Notes under the pieces: model-generated
Database searches by the model: none
What the model was told of the DNA's origin: nothing
What the model saw: only the letters and a program-made list of their open reading frames with translations
Shown here: positions 1-10,000 of the stretch, in pieces
Layout of the letters: each line of letters begins with the position of its first letter
How positions within the stretch are numbered: position 1 is the first letter of the stretch
Source: an uncultured Parafilimonas sp.
GTDB taxonomy: Bacteria > Bacteroidota > Bacteroidia > Chitinophagales > Chitinophagaceae
Direction of reading: 5' to 3'
NCBI GenBank assembly: GCA_937892395.1
Contig: CALAGJ010000075.1
Span: 1 to 19,176 of the forward strand
DNA: 19,176 bases
Made by a program: the position numbers and the translations under genes

Positions 1-41
1 AATGCTGTATGTGCAACGATATTTTTGTTTTCTTTCATCAT
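1..41 (-). CDS. N-terminus of an unknown protein, cut by the window edge
   Basis: On the minus strand an ATG-ATG pair opens a frame that stays open to the window edge and reads MMKENKNIVAHTA. The lysine- and asparagine-rich start fits a low-GC Bacteroidota gene. It lies just past the recA terminator, and an exact TAnnTTTG box ends 8 bases before the ATG, so it would be transcribed separately from recA with a very short leader. Thirteen codons are too few to name the product. It could be a chance frame; the promoter match and the position are the main support. Confidence 0.45.
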   Translation of the reverse strand, partial: MMKENKNIVAHTA

Positions 42-49
42 GTATTGTA

Positions 50-57
50 CAAAAGTA
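50..57 (-). promoter_or_regulatory. Possible -7 box of the leftward gene
   Basis: Read on the minus strand this is TACTTTTG, an exact match to the Bacteroidota -7 consensus TAnnTTTG. It ends 8 bases before the ATG of the partial leftward gene, which would give a nearly leaderless mRNA. No clear TTG appears at the expected -33 spacing, where the recA terminator lies instead, so the call is tentative. Confidence 0.35.
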
Positions 58-65
58 AGAGGAAT

Positions 66-97
66 AAAAAAGTCATTATGCTTTTACACATAATGAC
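66..97 (-). terminator. Rho-independent terminator of recA
   Basis: On the minus strand, GTCATTATG (97-89) and CATAATGAC (80-72) form a perfect 9-bp stem around an 8-base loop, followed directly by six T (71-66). It begins about 42 bases after the recA stop codon. No T-tract follows the hairpin on the plus strand, so it acts on recA and separates it from the next leftward gene. Confidence 0.85.
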
Positions 98-139
98 CTG
101 GTATTTACTAACCCCTAATAAATAATATTCAAAGCGTAT

Positions 140-1159
140 TTACACCGCTTGCATTTCTTTTACTTTTTCCCTTATTTTATTTTCAATTTCATTCGCCATT
201 TCAGGATTATCAAGCATTAATTGTTTTACCGAATCTCTTCCCTGGCCTAATTTATCACCATTATAACTAAACCAGCTGCCGCTTTTTTGAACAATTCCCA
301 GTTCAACTCCCATATCAATAATTTCACCCACCTTAGAAATGCCCTCACCGTAAATAATATCAAATTCTGCCTGGCGGAAAGGCGGTGCCACTTTATTTTT
401 TACCACTTTTACTTTTACATGATTACCAATTGCTTCATCCCCATCTTTTATCTGTGTCATACGACGAATATCTAAACGAACAGAGGCATAGAATTTTAAA
501 GCATTACCACCGGTTGTAGTTTCGGGGTTACCAAACATTACTCCTATTTTTTCCCGTAACTGATTAATAAATATGCAGCAACTGTTTGTTTTATTAATAG
601 TAGCAGTGAGTTTTCTTAATGCCTGGCTCATTAACCTGGCCTGTAAGCCCATTTTACTGTCACCCATTTCTCCTTCCAGTTCACTTTTAGGAACCAATGC
701 AGCAACAGAATCAATTACTACTACATCTAATGCACCTGAAAGAATCAGGCGATCGGCAATTTCCAGGGCCTGTTCACCATAATCAGGTTGTGAGATTAAT
801 AAATTATCAATATCTACTCCTAATTTTTTTGCATACACACTGTCAAAAGCGTGTTCGGCGTCAATAAAAGCACACATACCACCTTTCTTTTGTGCTTCGG
901 CAATTACATGAATAGCTAAAGTGGTCTTACCGCTTGATTCTGGTCCATAAATTTCAACCACCCTTCCTTTTGGCAAACCACCAATACCTAAAGCTACATC
1001 CAAACCAATTGAACCGGTAGATATAGCTTCTATTTCCATGTCCGTCCTCTCATTCATCATCATTACCGATCCTTTGCCAAAATCTTTATCGATCTTGTCC
1101 ATCGTTAATTTCAGCGCCTTAAATTTTTCTGTTTTTTCCATTTTGTCTGTGTTGCTCAT
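140..1159 (-). CDS. recA: RecA recombinase
   Basis: RecA is the cytoplasmic ATP-dependent strand-exchange protein of homologous recombination and the co-protease that triggers LexA cleavage in the SOS response. The 339 residues match the usual bacterial length. Walker A is GPESSGKT (72-79), Walker B is VVVIDS (146-151), and the conserved INQLREKIGVMFG and TTTGGNALKFYASVRLDIRR blocks carry the L2 DNA-binding loop region. The lysine-rich C-terminal tail ends in EKVKEMQAV. The ATG at 1159 gives the normal RecA N-terminus, with a short charged leader before the KALKLTMDKIDKDFGKGS helix. It appears intact, monocistronic, preceded by a plausible promoter and followed by a strong terminator. It points away from the contractile-injection genes and is a chromosomal marker gene, not part of that system. 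Confidence 0.98.
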   Translation of the reverse strand: MSNTDKMEKTEKFKALKLTMDKIDKDFGKGSVMMMNERTDMEIEAISTGSIGLDVALGIGGLPKGRVVEIYGPESSGKTTLAIHVIAEAQKKGGMCAFIDAEHAFDSVYAKKLGVDIDNLLISQPDYGEQALEIADRLILSGALDVVVIDSVAALVPKSELEGEMGDSKMGLQARLMSQALRKLTATINKTNSCCIFINQLREKIGVMFGNPETTTGGNALKFYASVRLDIRRMTQIKDGDEAIGNHVKVKVVKNKVAPPFRQAEFDIIYGEGISKVGEIIDMGVELGIVQKSGSWFSYNGDKLGQGRDSVKQLMLDNPEMANEIENKIREKVKEMQAV

Positions 1160-1217
1160 GTGTTTTGTTTTTATAAGTGATGTATCTGATTTTGTATTGT
1201 AAATGTAATTGCCGAAC

Positions 1218-1243
1218 CAAAGATAATAGTTTTATTTTATCAA
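1218..1243 (-). promoter_or_regulatory. Possible recA promoter
   Basis: On the minus strand, TATCTTTG (1225-1218) matches TAnnTTTG exactly, and a TTG lies upstream at 1243-1241. The gap of 15 bases is shorter than the roughly 17-23 usually reported for Bacteroidota, so the -33 element is uncertain. The -7 box lies 58 bases ahead of the recA ATG. I did not see a convincing LexA operator. Confidence 0.4.
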
Positions 1244-1295
1244 CACTAATTATTTTAGTATTTTTTGATAATTTTCTTAGTTAGCTGCCAAAATT

Positions 1296-1326
1296 AAAAA
1301 AACCCATCCCGGGGAACCGGGACAGG
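1296..1326 (-). terminator. Orphan rho-independent terminator (minus strand)
   Basis: On the minus strand, CCTGTCCCGG (1326-1317), a TTCC loop and CCGGGATGGG (1312-1303) form a 10-bp stem with two wobble pairs, followed by seven T (1302-1296). On the plus strand the wobble pairs become C/A mismatches and no T-tract follows, so the orientation is clear. It lies upstream of the recA promoter and therefore cannot serve recA. It must end some other leftward transcript starting at a higher coordinate, where no protein gene is visible. Confidence 0.65.
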
Positions 1327-1583
1327 TTGTGTTCAAGCATGAGAAAAATCTACTAAGTTGTTTCTCGAGTTTTCAGGCTGTGCCGGTTAAAAATACGGGC
1401 CCATACATATATTTAGTTTGTAGAGGGTCTTAATTGATATGATACAAAGAGAAGGTAGTTTTTTCATCCAAACAATACCACAAAGTGGTAATTTTTGGGT
1501 GTTTTATGGCATTTTTGGCCACCTAATTGGAGAAATAATTTAATATGATGCGTTTGTTGGTAGGGGTAAGAATATTATTGTAA
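1327..1583. other. Gap between recA region and eCIS genes, no convincing gene
   Basis: No reading frame here looks coding on either strand. The longest start-to-stop frame I noted is 26 codons on the minus strand (1467-1387), and it lacks support. A small perfect hairpin, TACCAC/GTGGTA with an AAA loop (1476-1490), is followed on the plus strand by ATTTTT, so it may be a weak terminator. The region upstream of the orphan terminator may encode a small minus-strand RNA. No TAnnTTTG promoter for the rightward genes was found. A stop codon at 1581-1583 ends the open frame that leads into the baseplate gene. Confidence 0.5.
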
Positions 1584-3794
1584 ACAAAATTATCAGATAA
1601 TATTACTGCCTGCTCTGAAATAGCTTTCACTATACCTGGCTCAGCAGCTGCCATTACAAATTACAATCAAAAAATACATGGTGGCAATTACAATCTTGCA
1701 TTGCCCTTGCTAAAAATTTATGTATTAAATGATGATGCATTAGTTTATGAATACGATGCTTTAAAGGACATCACCATTACAAAAACCGAAATACGAGTAG
1801 AAGTAGGAATGGCTGGAAGCTTTAGCCAAAATGGATTGAAGAATCTTTTATTGTCAAACGATTTTGGTGCTTTGGATGCATCAAAGCCATTTATGCCATT
1901 TGGACCACAACCAAGCACTGGAAACAGGTTAGTAATTGGCAGCAAAGAGTTATTTTCAAAAAAGAATATAGATATTAGATTAAATTTAGAATGGAAAGAT
2001 AAGCCAACAGAAAGTGTAGATATTAGTTATGCCAATCTTCCTGATGGCCAATGGCCAAACATCTCCATTAAAAATCTTGAATCGGGAGTTTGGAATACTT
2101 TAAAAAGTTACGATGAAATTTTTGCCAATTCTTCCACAAAGCAAGTCTCCGTTTCAGGATCAGCGCTAAACAATTCTATTACATTTTATTCCAATCCATA
2201 TATCGATTACAATACTGGAACTAACAATGGCTTTATTGCTTTACAACTTACTCAATCTTTTGGTCATAAAGAATATATTAAGGACTACGCAAATTACCTA
2301 ATTGAAAAATCCTTAAAAACATTAAATCCTGCTGATAAAGAGCCCCCGGTAGAACCTTATACACCCTTACTACAATCTTTGTATGCCGCTTATTCCGCTT
2401 ATTCAGTTGTAAATGTATTAGATACAAATAGCTTCATTAATCGTGACATACAATTATTCCATATCTACCCTTTTGGTGAAGCTGAACAACACAAATTTTT
2501 GCAACCAACGCATGATGTTTTTTTATTGCCACAATTCAAACACCAATCAGATGGTTTAGTACAAAATCATATTGGTGAATTATATATCGGTATTGAAAAC
2601 TTAAATCCGGGAGATGCAGTAAATATTCTTTTTCAGGTAATGGAGGGAACAACAAATCCGACAGTTTCAAAACCAAATAAGCATATACAATGGAGCTGGC
2701 TAAGCAATAATGAATGGAATGAATATAAAGAGGAAGAAATAGGCGATAATACTTTGCAATTAGTCCAAAGTGGCATTATATCTTTCCCCATACCAAAAAA
2801 GGCCACCACAACAAATACTGTATTGCCATCAGGTTATATATGGATAAAAGCTGCTGTTGTAGAAGCTGCCGAAGCCGTGTGTAAACTTATTGCAGTAAAA
2901 GCCCAGGCTGCAGTAGCCACATTTGTGGACAATAAAAATGCAGATGATTTTCTGAATAAAGCTTTGCCCGCATCAACCATATCAAAACTGAAAAATCCTG
3001 ATGCAGCTATAAAAAAAATTAATCAACCATTCCCATCATTTGGTGGCAAGGGAAAAGAAAGTGACGAGCATTTTTATATACGTGTAAGTGAAAGTTTGAG
3101 GCATAAAGGAAGGGCCATCAACGTATGGGATTATGAGCATATCATATTGGAAGCATTTCCTGAAATTTATAAAGTGAAATGCCTCAACCATACTCAAGTG
3201 GATGATGGCATATATAATGAAGTAAAACCGGGCTACGTAAGTATCATCACCATTCCTTCACTCATTAATCGGAATGATGCAGATCCATTGAAGCCATATA
3301 CACAACAAAGCACATTGACAAATATTGAAAATTATTTGCGCAGCCGCATCTCATGTTTTGTCAATTTGAAAGCATGTCAGCCACAGTTTGAAACAGTGCG
3401 AATGGAGTTTTCATTAAAGCTCTACAGCCAATACAAAGATTTTAATTTCTACTCAAAAAAGCTAAAAGAAGAAATTACGCAGTTCCTTTCTCCATGGGCA
3501 TTTGGAGGCACTAATACTATTGACTTTGGCGGAAAGATATACAAGTCTGTATTGATCAATTTTATAGAAGAAAGATACTATGTGGATTATATCACCGAGG
3601 TAAAAATGTATGTAAAAGTGGATGATCTCATTTTAGAAAGTGGAGATATTGATGTAGTAGAAGCATCTACCGGCAGAAGCATTCTTGTATCGGCACCTGT
3701 ATCAAAACACATCATTCATCCCATCGATGCATCAGTTGATTCAGACCTCATTGCTTGTGAAAAAAAGAATATTAAAAGAAACATTAATAAATAA
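1584..3794 (+). CDS. Baseplate J-like eCIS protein, 5'-truncated
   Basis: This is the C-terminal part of a large gp47/baseplate J-type protein (Afp11-like) that forms the baseplate wedge of a contractile injection system. Family signatures visible: a PFMPFGPQPSTGNRLVIGSKELFSKK block, then GGKGKESDEHFYIRVSE with RHKGRAINVWDYEHIILEAFPEIYKVKCLNH, the usual C-terminal baseplate segment. The earliest near-standard start is TTG at 1701 (697 residues) and the first in-frame ATG is 1809. However, the frame is open from 1584, and its translation, including IPGSAAAITNYNQKIHGG, looks like family sequence, so translation from 1701 or 1809 would start inside a domain. From memory, relatives are much longer, with several hundred more N-terminal residues. 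No ribosome site or promoter is seen. I read it as a truncated gene or a misjoined contig. The next gene starts 13 bases after its stop. Confidence 0.8.
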   Translation, partial: TKLSDNITACSEIAFTIPGSAAAITNYNQKIHGGNYNLALPLLKIYVLNDDALVYEYDALKDITITKTEIRVEVGMAGSFSQNGLKNLLLSNDFGALDASKPFMPFGPQPSTGNRLVIGSKELFSKKNIDIRLNLEWKDKPTESVDISYANLPDGQWPNISIKNLESGVWNTLKSYDEIFANSSTKQVSVSGSALNNSITFYSNPYIDYNTGTNNGFIALQLTQSFGHKEYIKDYANYLIEKSLKTLNPADKEPPVEPYTPLLQSLYAAYSAYSVVNVLDTNSFINRDIQLFHIYPFGEAEQHKFLQPTHDVFLLPQFKHQSDGLVQNHIGELYIGIENLNPGDAVNILFQVMEGTTNPTVSKPNKHIQWSWLSNNEWNEYKEEEIGDNTLQLVQSGIISFPIPKKATTTNTVLPSGYIWIKAAVVEAAEAVCKLIAVKAQAAVATFVDNKNADDFLNKALPASTISKLKNPDAAIKKINQPFPSFGGKGKESDEHFYIRVSESLRHKGRAINVWDYEHIILEAFPEIYKVKCLNHTQVDDGIYNEVKPGYVSIITIPSLINRNDADPLKPYTQQSTLTNIENYLRSRISCFVNLKACQPQFETVRMEFSLKLYSQYKDFNFYSKKLKEEITQFLSPWAFGGTNTIDFGGKIYKSVLINFIEERYYVDYITEVKMYVKVDDLILESGDIDVVEASTGRSILVSAPVSKHIIHPIDASVDSDLIACEKKNIKRNINK

Positions 3795-3807
3795 AATTTC
3801 AGGCATC

Positions 3808-6800
3808 ATGCCAGGAAGCATTACCATACAAAAAAAGCCTTCATTGCCGCAAAGTGTTGACTATAATTTTTTACGGCAAAAAGGACTTGAATATATACAG
3901 GACTTAGGTAGCAAAATTTGGACTGATTATAATATTCATGATCCTGGCATTACCATGCTGGAAGCATTGTGCTACGCCATAACGGATCTTGGCTATCGCA
4001 CTTCGCTTGATATTAAAGACTTGCTGGCATTGCTGACACCTGAATTACCAGATGTAGAAGGACAATATGCTGCTGACAAAAGGCAGGCATTTTTTACAGC
4101 AAGAAATATACTGACCATTAATCCTTTAACTACAAGTGATTTCAGAAAACTCCTCATCAATATTGATGGCGTAAAAAATGGCTGGCTCTATTGTAAACAT
4201 TGCCCTTGTGATGATATTTATCTCTATGCAAATTGTGAAAAAAGTAGTTTACAATATGAAGACACACATCACGAAATCGTTATAAAAGGTCTTTATGATG
4301 TATTGGTTGAATTTGAAGATGATGATAAATGCGGCAACCTAAATAGTGGAAAAATAAAATACAATTTCAGCTTTTCAAGTGGATTAAATATTGCTACGGC
4401 CACACTTGAATTAAGGCTTCCATCATGGGCCAAATTGGAAACCAATAAGAATAAATACAAATCGTTTCGACTTCCCGAAAGTGAAATTTCAAATGTGCAA
4501 GTTGATTTTATTTCGGGAAATAAAGGGGACAATTCTGATATTCCCATCATCCCAGAATCTATATTGGACAACGCTTTGCGCAAGCCACTCTATGCTACCA
4601 TCACAGTTACTTTTAAACCAGATAAGCAAAATCCTGCCACTGAAATCATTGTGTTTGAAGATACCGCTATAAATATTTGGTGCAGATCTACCGAAGAAAG
4701 AAGAGCACTTCAATTAGCCGATATTAAACTGGCTATTCAAGACAAAACAAGCTCCGGCATTCTATCAAAATACCACACAAAGATTTTAGAAGTAGACCGC
4801 ATTATAGCCCTCACAAAATCCGCTTTGCACAGCCATAGAAATCTATGTGAAGATTTTTGTACAGTGAAAGCCATTGAAGTGGAAGACATTGCTATATGTA
4901 TGGATATGGATGTGGAACCCTCAGCAGATATAGAAGCAATACTCGGTGAGGCATACTATAAAATTGATCAATATTTCAGTCCGGATATACAGTTTTATTC
5001 TCTGCAGCAACTCATGGATGAACATATACCCGTGGATGAAATATTTGAAGGCCCACCATTAAAAAATGGGTTTATAAAGAATGATGAATTGTTGGCGGCA
5101 GCATTGCGTACAGAGTTGCGCAGCTCGGATGTTATCAATATTCTAATGGATATACCGGGTGTGATTGCTATAAAGAATTTTGTATTTGTAAGATATGATG
5201 ATGATGGAAGATTGGTGGAAACAGAATCTTGGAAAATGAACATCTCACCCAATCATCTACCTCGCTTATACCTTGATGCAAATAAGACATTGGTATTTAA
5301 AAATGGTCTCCCTTTTTTAGCTGATAGAAACGAGTTGTTAGATACAATCTCCAATGCCATTCAGATTTTCAAAGGAAGAAATATGCAACCAAAATATGCA
5401 GTAATTGATAATGATTTGCCGGTGCCTCATGGCAATCATTTTGATTTGGAAATCTATTATCCGGTGCAGTATTCTTTGCCGCTGAACTATGGCACTGGCT
5501 ATGCAGGACTACCCGCCACAGCAACTGAAGAAAGAAAAGCACAAGCCAAACAACTCAAAGCTTATCTTTTATTTTTTGAACAAATGCTGGTGAATTATTT
5601 TTCACAATTATCGCATATTGATGAACTATTTGCCATTGATCATACTGTGAGTCAAACTTATTTTAGTCGTTGTATAGAAACAACTGAAATAGACGGACTT
5701 TCTGAATTGTATAATGGTTTTGATGGGAATAAATTACGGCAATTAATAGAAAATAAAGACCAGTTTCTTGATAGAAGGAATCGCTTTTTGGATCATCTGT
5801 TGTCAAGATTTGCAGAGCAATTCAATGACTATGCACTTATGTTGTATTCATATACTAACGATAAGCAAATAGCTGACGATGAACTGATAAAAAGCAAAAT
5901 TGATTATCTTCAAAATTTCCCTGAAATAAGTGCTAACAGAGCAAAATCTTTCAACTATAAAGATCCGGCTTTTGTGTGCAGCAGTTTGAATAAAGCTGGT
6001 CTTGTAAAACGAATAGAGTTATTACTTGGCTTTGGTAGTCCCTATACAAATTATATACAATTGTATGAAGAAAAAGATACCGATGGAAAATTGTATGAAC
6101 GCAGATGGAGACTGATAGATAAGGAAGGTAAAATACATTTGAGTAGCAGTACACGGTATGTGGACACTACACTTGAAAATGCAGATGCAAAAGCATGGGA
6201 TGAAATACACAATGTGTTTTTATACATTAGAAATGCTGCCCAATACACCATCAAGAAAGGAAAAAAATATGTACTCAATTTAGTTGATAATACGAATGAA
6301 GTAATTGCTACCCGTAAGCAGTATTTCAATAATCAGGAAGAAGCGGAAATAGCAAGAGATGAGATTATAGATTTTGCCAAATCTATCTATGATGAGGAGC
6401 AGGTCTATCTTGTAGAACATTTATTACTACGGCCTAGAAATCAATCAGGGCTTCTATTTCCGGATGGCGATCCATTGTTAGATATATGCATACCAAATGA
6501 TTGCAGTAGTTGTGGCGAAGAAGACCCTTACTCATTTCGATTTACAGTTGTACTCAGTGGGGAGGCAGGTCTTGCTGCAAAAGGACTCGAGTTCAGACAT
6601 TTTGCGGAGCAAACAATTCGCAAAGAATCTCCGGCACATCTTGCTTTAAAAATATGCTGGGTTAGCACGGAGCAGCTTGTTGAGTTTGCAGCTGTGTATT
6701 GTGCTTGGTTGGAAGTATTTTCGATAGACGAACCGGATGCAAAGCAACTGCACGATCGGCTTACTGACTTACTACACGTATTTAAACAGTTGAAGAATGT

Positions 6801-6921
6801 TTATCCACCTGCACAGTTACATGATTGTGTGGATGGCAATGATGATATACGTGTGTTTCTTGGGCATACTGCCATTACAAGTAATGAAGCATTGGATGAA
6901 CAGATGAAAAGAAAAAAGTAA
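3808..6921 (+). CDS. Second large eCIS baseplate protein (Afp12-like)
   Basis: This is a large structural protein of the contractile-injection baseplate, probably pairing with the J-like protein upstream to make the wedge. The N-terminus carries IWTDYNIHDPGITMLEALCYAITDLGYRT (residues 37-65), the hallmark 'DPGIT-LE-L-YA-TDLGYR' motif of the family. Later come a QAKQLKAYLLFFEQMLVNYF helix, a NIQLYEE/RWRLID segment, a LVEHLLLRPR element and a cysteine patch, CIPNDCSSCGEEDPYSFRF, before the C-terminal domain. I chose ATG 3808, giving 1037 residues. A longer frame from 3685 exists, but it would overlap the upstream gene by 110 bases with residues that do not resemble the family. No signal peptide or membrane segment is seen, as expected for a particle assembled in the cytoplasm. 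The gene looks intact. Confidence 0.85.
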   Translation: MPGSITIQKKPSLPQSVDYNFLRQKGLEYIQDLGSKIWTDYNIHDPGITMLEALCYAITDLGYRTSLDIKDLLALLTPELPDVEGQYAADKRQAFFTARNILTINPLTTSDFRKLLINIDGVKNGWLYCKHCPCDDIYLYANCEKSSLQYEDTHHEIVIKGLYDVLVEFEDDDKCGNLNSGKIKYNFSFSSGLNIATATLELRLPSWAKLETNKNKYKSFRLPESEISNVQVDFISGNKGDNSDIPIIPESILDNALRKPLYATITVTFKPDKQNPATEIIVFEDTAINIWCRSTEERRALQLADIKLAIQDKTSSGILSKYHTKILEVDRIIALTKSALHSHRNLCEDFCTVKAIEVEDIAICMDMDVEPSADIEAILGEAYYKIDQYFSPDIQFYSLQQLMDEHIPVDEIFEGPPLKNGFIKNDELLAAALRTELRSSDVINILMDIPGVIAIKNFVFVRYDDDGRLVETESWKMNISPNHLPRLYLDANKTLVFKNGLPFLADRNELLDTISNAIQIFKGRNMQPKYAVIDNDLPVPHGNHFDLEIYYPVQYSLPLNYGTGYAGLPATATEERKAQAKQLKAYLLFFEQMLVNYFSQLSHIDELFAIDHTVSQTYFSRCIETTEIDGLSELYNGFDGNKLRQLIENKDQFLDRRNRFLDHLLSRFAEQFNDYALMLYSYTNDKQIADDELIKSKIDYLQNFPEISANRAKSFNYKDPAFVCSSLNKAGLVKRIELLLGFGSPYTNYIQLYEEKDTDGKLYERRWRLIDKEGKIHLSSSTRYVDTTLENADAKAWDEIHNVFLYIRNAAQYTIKKGKKYVLNLVDNTNEVIATRKQYFNNQEEAEIARDEIIDFAKSIYDEEQVYLVEHLLLRPRNQSGLLFPDGDPLLDICIPNDCSSCGEEDPYSFRFTVVLSGEAGLAAKGLEFRHFAEQTIRKESPAHLALKICWVSTEQLVEFAAVYCAWLEVFSIDEPDAKQLHDRLTDLLHVFKQLKNVYPPAQLHDCVDGNDDIRVFLGHTAITSNEALDEQMKRKK

Positions 6922-6931
6922 AACAAAAATG

Positions 6932-7029
6932 ATCTGCTCACAAAGCAGATTGCCTCTTAACCCATGAAGTGATCAAGAGGAGACTAAAAATAAATATTTC
7001 ACATTCCGCATAGCGGAAATAAAAATTTT
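6932..7029 (+). promoter_or_regulatory. Three consecutive hairpins between eCIS genes
   Basis: The 112-base gap holds three perfect inverted repeats: ATCTGC/GCAGAT (6932-6950, 7-base loop), CCTCTT/AAGAGG (6953-6980, 16-base loop) and TTCCGC/GCGGAA (7004-7018, 3-base loop). After the third come ATAAAAA and a run of eight T that reaches the next gene's start codon. It could be a leaky terminator, an mRNA-processing or stabilising element, or a control on translation of the downstream protein. The role is inferred only from structure. Confidence 0.4.
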
Positions 7030-7033
7030 TTTT

Positions 7034-10000
7034 ATGATACCATCAGCAGCAAATTCAGACTATCCGGTTTTTGTAGCTAACCAGGTACTTACTAATGATA
7101 ACCTCAATGATTTGTTTGGTTATTTAAATGAACAGGAACGTCTTACAAGAACCAATCTTATAGGGATGGGAATTGTATGTGGTCTGCAAATTAGGACAGA
7201 TTCATCTGGTAGTAGCATCGTCTTAACAAAAGGTGTTGGCCTTACCAGTTCTGGATATATTGTTGCTATACCTGAAATAGCATATCAAGCATATAAACCC
7301 TATGATGCATTAAAGCCCGTTTACTATAATAAATTTGTAAGTATTGATTCCAAAGCACAATTGATGAATCTCTGGGAGCTCAAGCAGCAAGCAGAAGAGG
7401 AAGGAACGATTCCATTTGACAATGCTTTTCTTACTAATAAAATTGTTTTACTATTTGTAGAATTGCTGGAAGAAAATAGTAAGAATTGTGACCCGGAATC
7501 TTGTGATGATAAAGGGGCAAAAGTTACGGTTACAATAAGGCCCTTGTTGGCAGATCGAAATGATGTAGATGCATTGTTATCAAATAGTTCAAATAATACG
7601 GCATCAGGAACGGCTATAATACTGCCAAAAACAAAGATGCCACGCTACGATGTATCTTCTACTTTGCTCCTCGATACCGGAGATGTAGTAAATGCATATT
7701 TGAAACAGCTTTCACCTGCATTTATGGATTCTGTTCAACAGACATTATCAGCAGCATGGGCAAAGTTGAGTACATTGATTGTTGACGATTACCCTACAGA
7801 CCCATTCACTTCCTTCAGCTCAGATTTTGCTTTTTTACATGATGGCACCATCACAAATGCACAAGTCTTAAACATTCAATATTTCTACGATTTTTTTTCA
7901 GATATCTTACTCGCTTATGATGAGCTTCGGGTCAAAGCATTTGATACTATTTGTGAATGTCTGCCGGATGAAAGTCTCTTTCCAAGACACTTATTGATAG
8001 GTGAAGCAATAGGTTTCGACGAAATGAATTCAACCTACCGTACTCGTTTTATATCATCACCACTATTATGCTGTTCTGCTGCAGATGGCAATGCCGTAAA
8101 ATCATTGTTCAAACGAATTGTTCTAATGGTTGAAAACTTTCAAATACCCGGCACATCTTTCGGGGCATTCAACCAAAAACAACTTGACATAAAAATAACA
8201 CCTTCACTATTGGGCAAGGAGCCATTATCAGAAAAAGCAATTCCATTTTATTACGATACAAACCTCGGCACTGATCCACTTTATCTCAAATGGAATATAG
8301 AACACAGTTTGCATGGAATTGCATCGCAGATTCTTTCCTACAGATCAAAGGAGTACAATACTTCGGATGACTTTGTAATGAATCCATTAAAGTATGATAT
8401 TGAGCCCAATAATTTTTTACGTATTGAAGGACATATTGGACAGGACTATCGCACTGTGCTGGCACAATTGAATCAGATAAAAAAAGAAAATCGTTTACCG
8501 TTTGAGGTGGTGGCGTTTAGTAGCGATACAAGAAGCATTTTCGAAATTACAGAAGCCCTTACTACTATTGATACTTCAGGCAGTATTGCGGCAGCATTTG
8601 AAATCATGCTAAAAAATACCTGCTGCTTTGCTGATATTTTTCTGGCTTTAGATCAGTGGATAAATAAGCTGAGCTGTTGTCTTGCAGATCAGAAAAAATA
8701 TTATTTGGCGCAGCCCTCATTTGTAAGTAAAACTGATATAGCCAATCATTTCGAAGTAGCCACACATCGGGAATCAACGGCATTTGATGCCACTACATCA
8801 GGAGCTGTGAAAGAAAATATGAGTAGCACATCTGCAAGTACCATTGGAGATTTATACAACATCAAACAGAAGGAAGGAACCATCAATAATCAGTTTTGTA
8901 CGGATGTATTTGTAAATATTGCCACAGGCAGTGCAACTGCTGGTTCTGCATTAGTATTGATGCCATATCGGATTGATCGTATGACAGAAGTATTACCTGC
9001 TCATATTACCACACTAGATTCAATGGCCCTAGAATCGAGGTATGCAGATTTAACCGGCACATCTTCCCAACTGCGCACTATGTACACATCGCCAACTGTG
9101 GCCGATACTATGATAGGTGTTGATCCAAAAGAATTATCAACTAAGTTGGAGATGAATTGCTTGGTCTGTTTATTTCAAGAGCTGCGCTTGTTAGTTCGTG
9201 AGTTTTTGATTCGTTTGTTATCGCTCATGATCAAACAAAAATTTGGCCATTATGCATACACCAATCCAGGCATTCAGCACAAGGCCGGAGTACCCATAGG
9301 AGGCACTTTCATTGTTGTTTATCATGAGCAGGCAGTTCCAAAAAAATTAGATATAAAATCAAATTTTACAGCTTCGCTAAAAGAGGTAAAACGTTCTGAC
9401 GGCAAAAGAGAATCTGCTTATTATTCAGATGATCAACCTTTGATAAGCAGTGTCTTATTATTAGATGAATTTTTGTTTTTGCAACAAGTAAATGCTGTAG
9501 AGCATTTGCCAAACGATACACTGGATCCAATAATCAATCAAATCAAATCCGGAGTAGTCATTGCAGATTTTTATGTGCCCTATATCTGTTGTAGCGATTG
9601 TCCACCTACACAAATGATAGTCTTGCCGGAAAAGGAAGAGAGAAATCTTTTGCCTGTGGCAAATGCATCTGCAAATCCAATATTGGTAACGCTTTCGGCG
9701 AATGGTGAGGCATCTACAAAGCTGGATGGAACGGGTTCTTCTGACCCGGAAGGAGGAGCTATCACTTATAAATGGGAAATGCCATTTGGCACTACGGGAG
9801 CAAGTATTCAAAATGATAATTTAGAGATTACAATGTGCAGCTTTACTCAGCCCGGCACCTATCATTTTACATTGACAGTAACTGATGATAAAGGTGCATC
9901 AAGTTCTGCATCCACATCCGTAACTGTCATCAAACCGGAGACCGGTAGCAAAACATGTTCCGCTTTAGATCCAATCATTAATCGGTTTGATAACATCAAT

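Noticed and set aside
1387..1467. 26-codon minus-strand frame starting MKKLPSL
   Set aside because: Too short, no ribosome site or promoter match, and no recognisable sequence; more likely part of a non-coding stretch.
1476..1496. TACCAC/GTGGTA hairpin with five T as a strong plus-strand terminator
   Set aside because: Only a 6-bp stem and a short T-run, and no rightward gene ends before it; noted only as a weak structure.
3685..3807. Extra 41 N-terminal residues for the second baseplate gene
   Set aside because: They overlap the upstream gene's coding sequence by 110 bases and do not resemble the family; ATG 3808 gives the natural start 13 bases after the previous stop.
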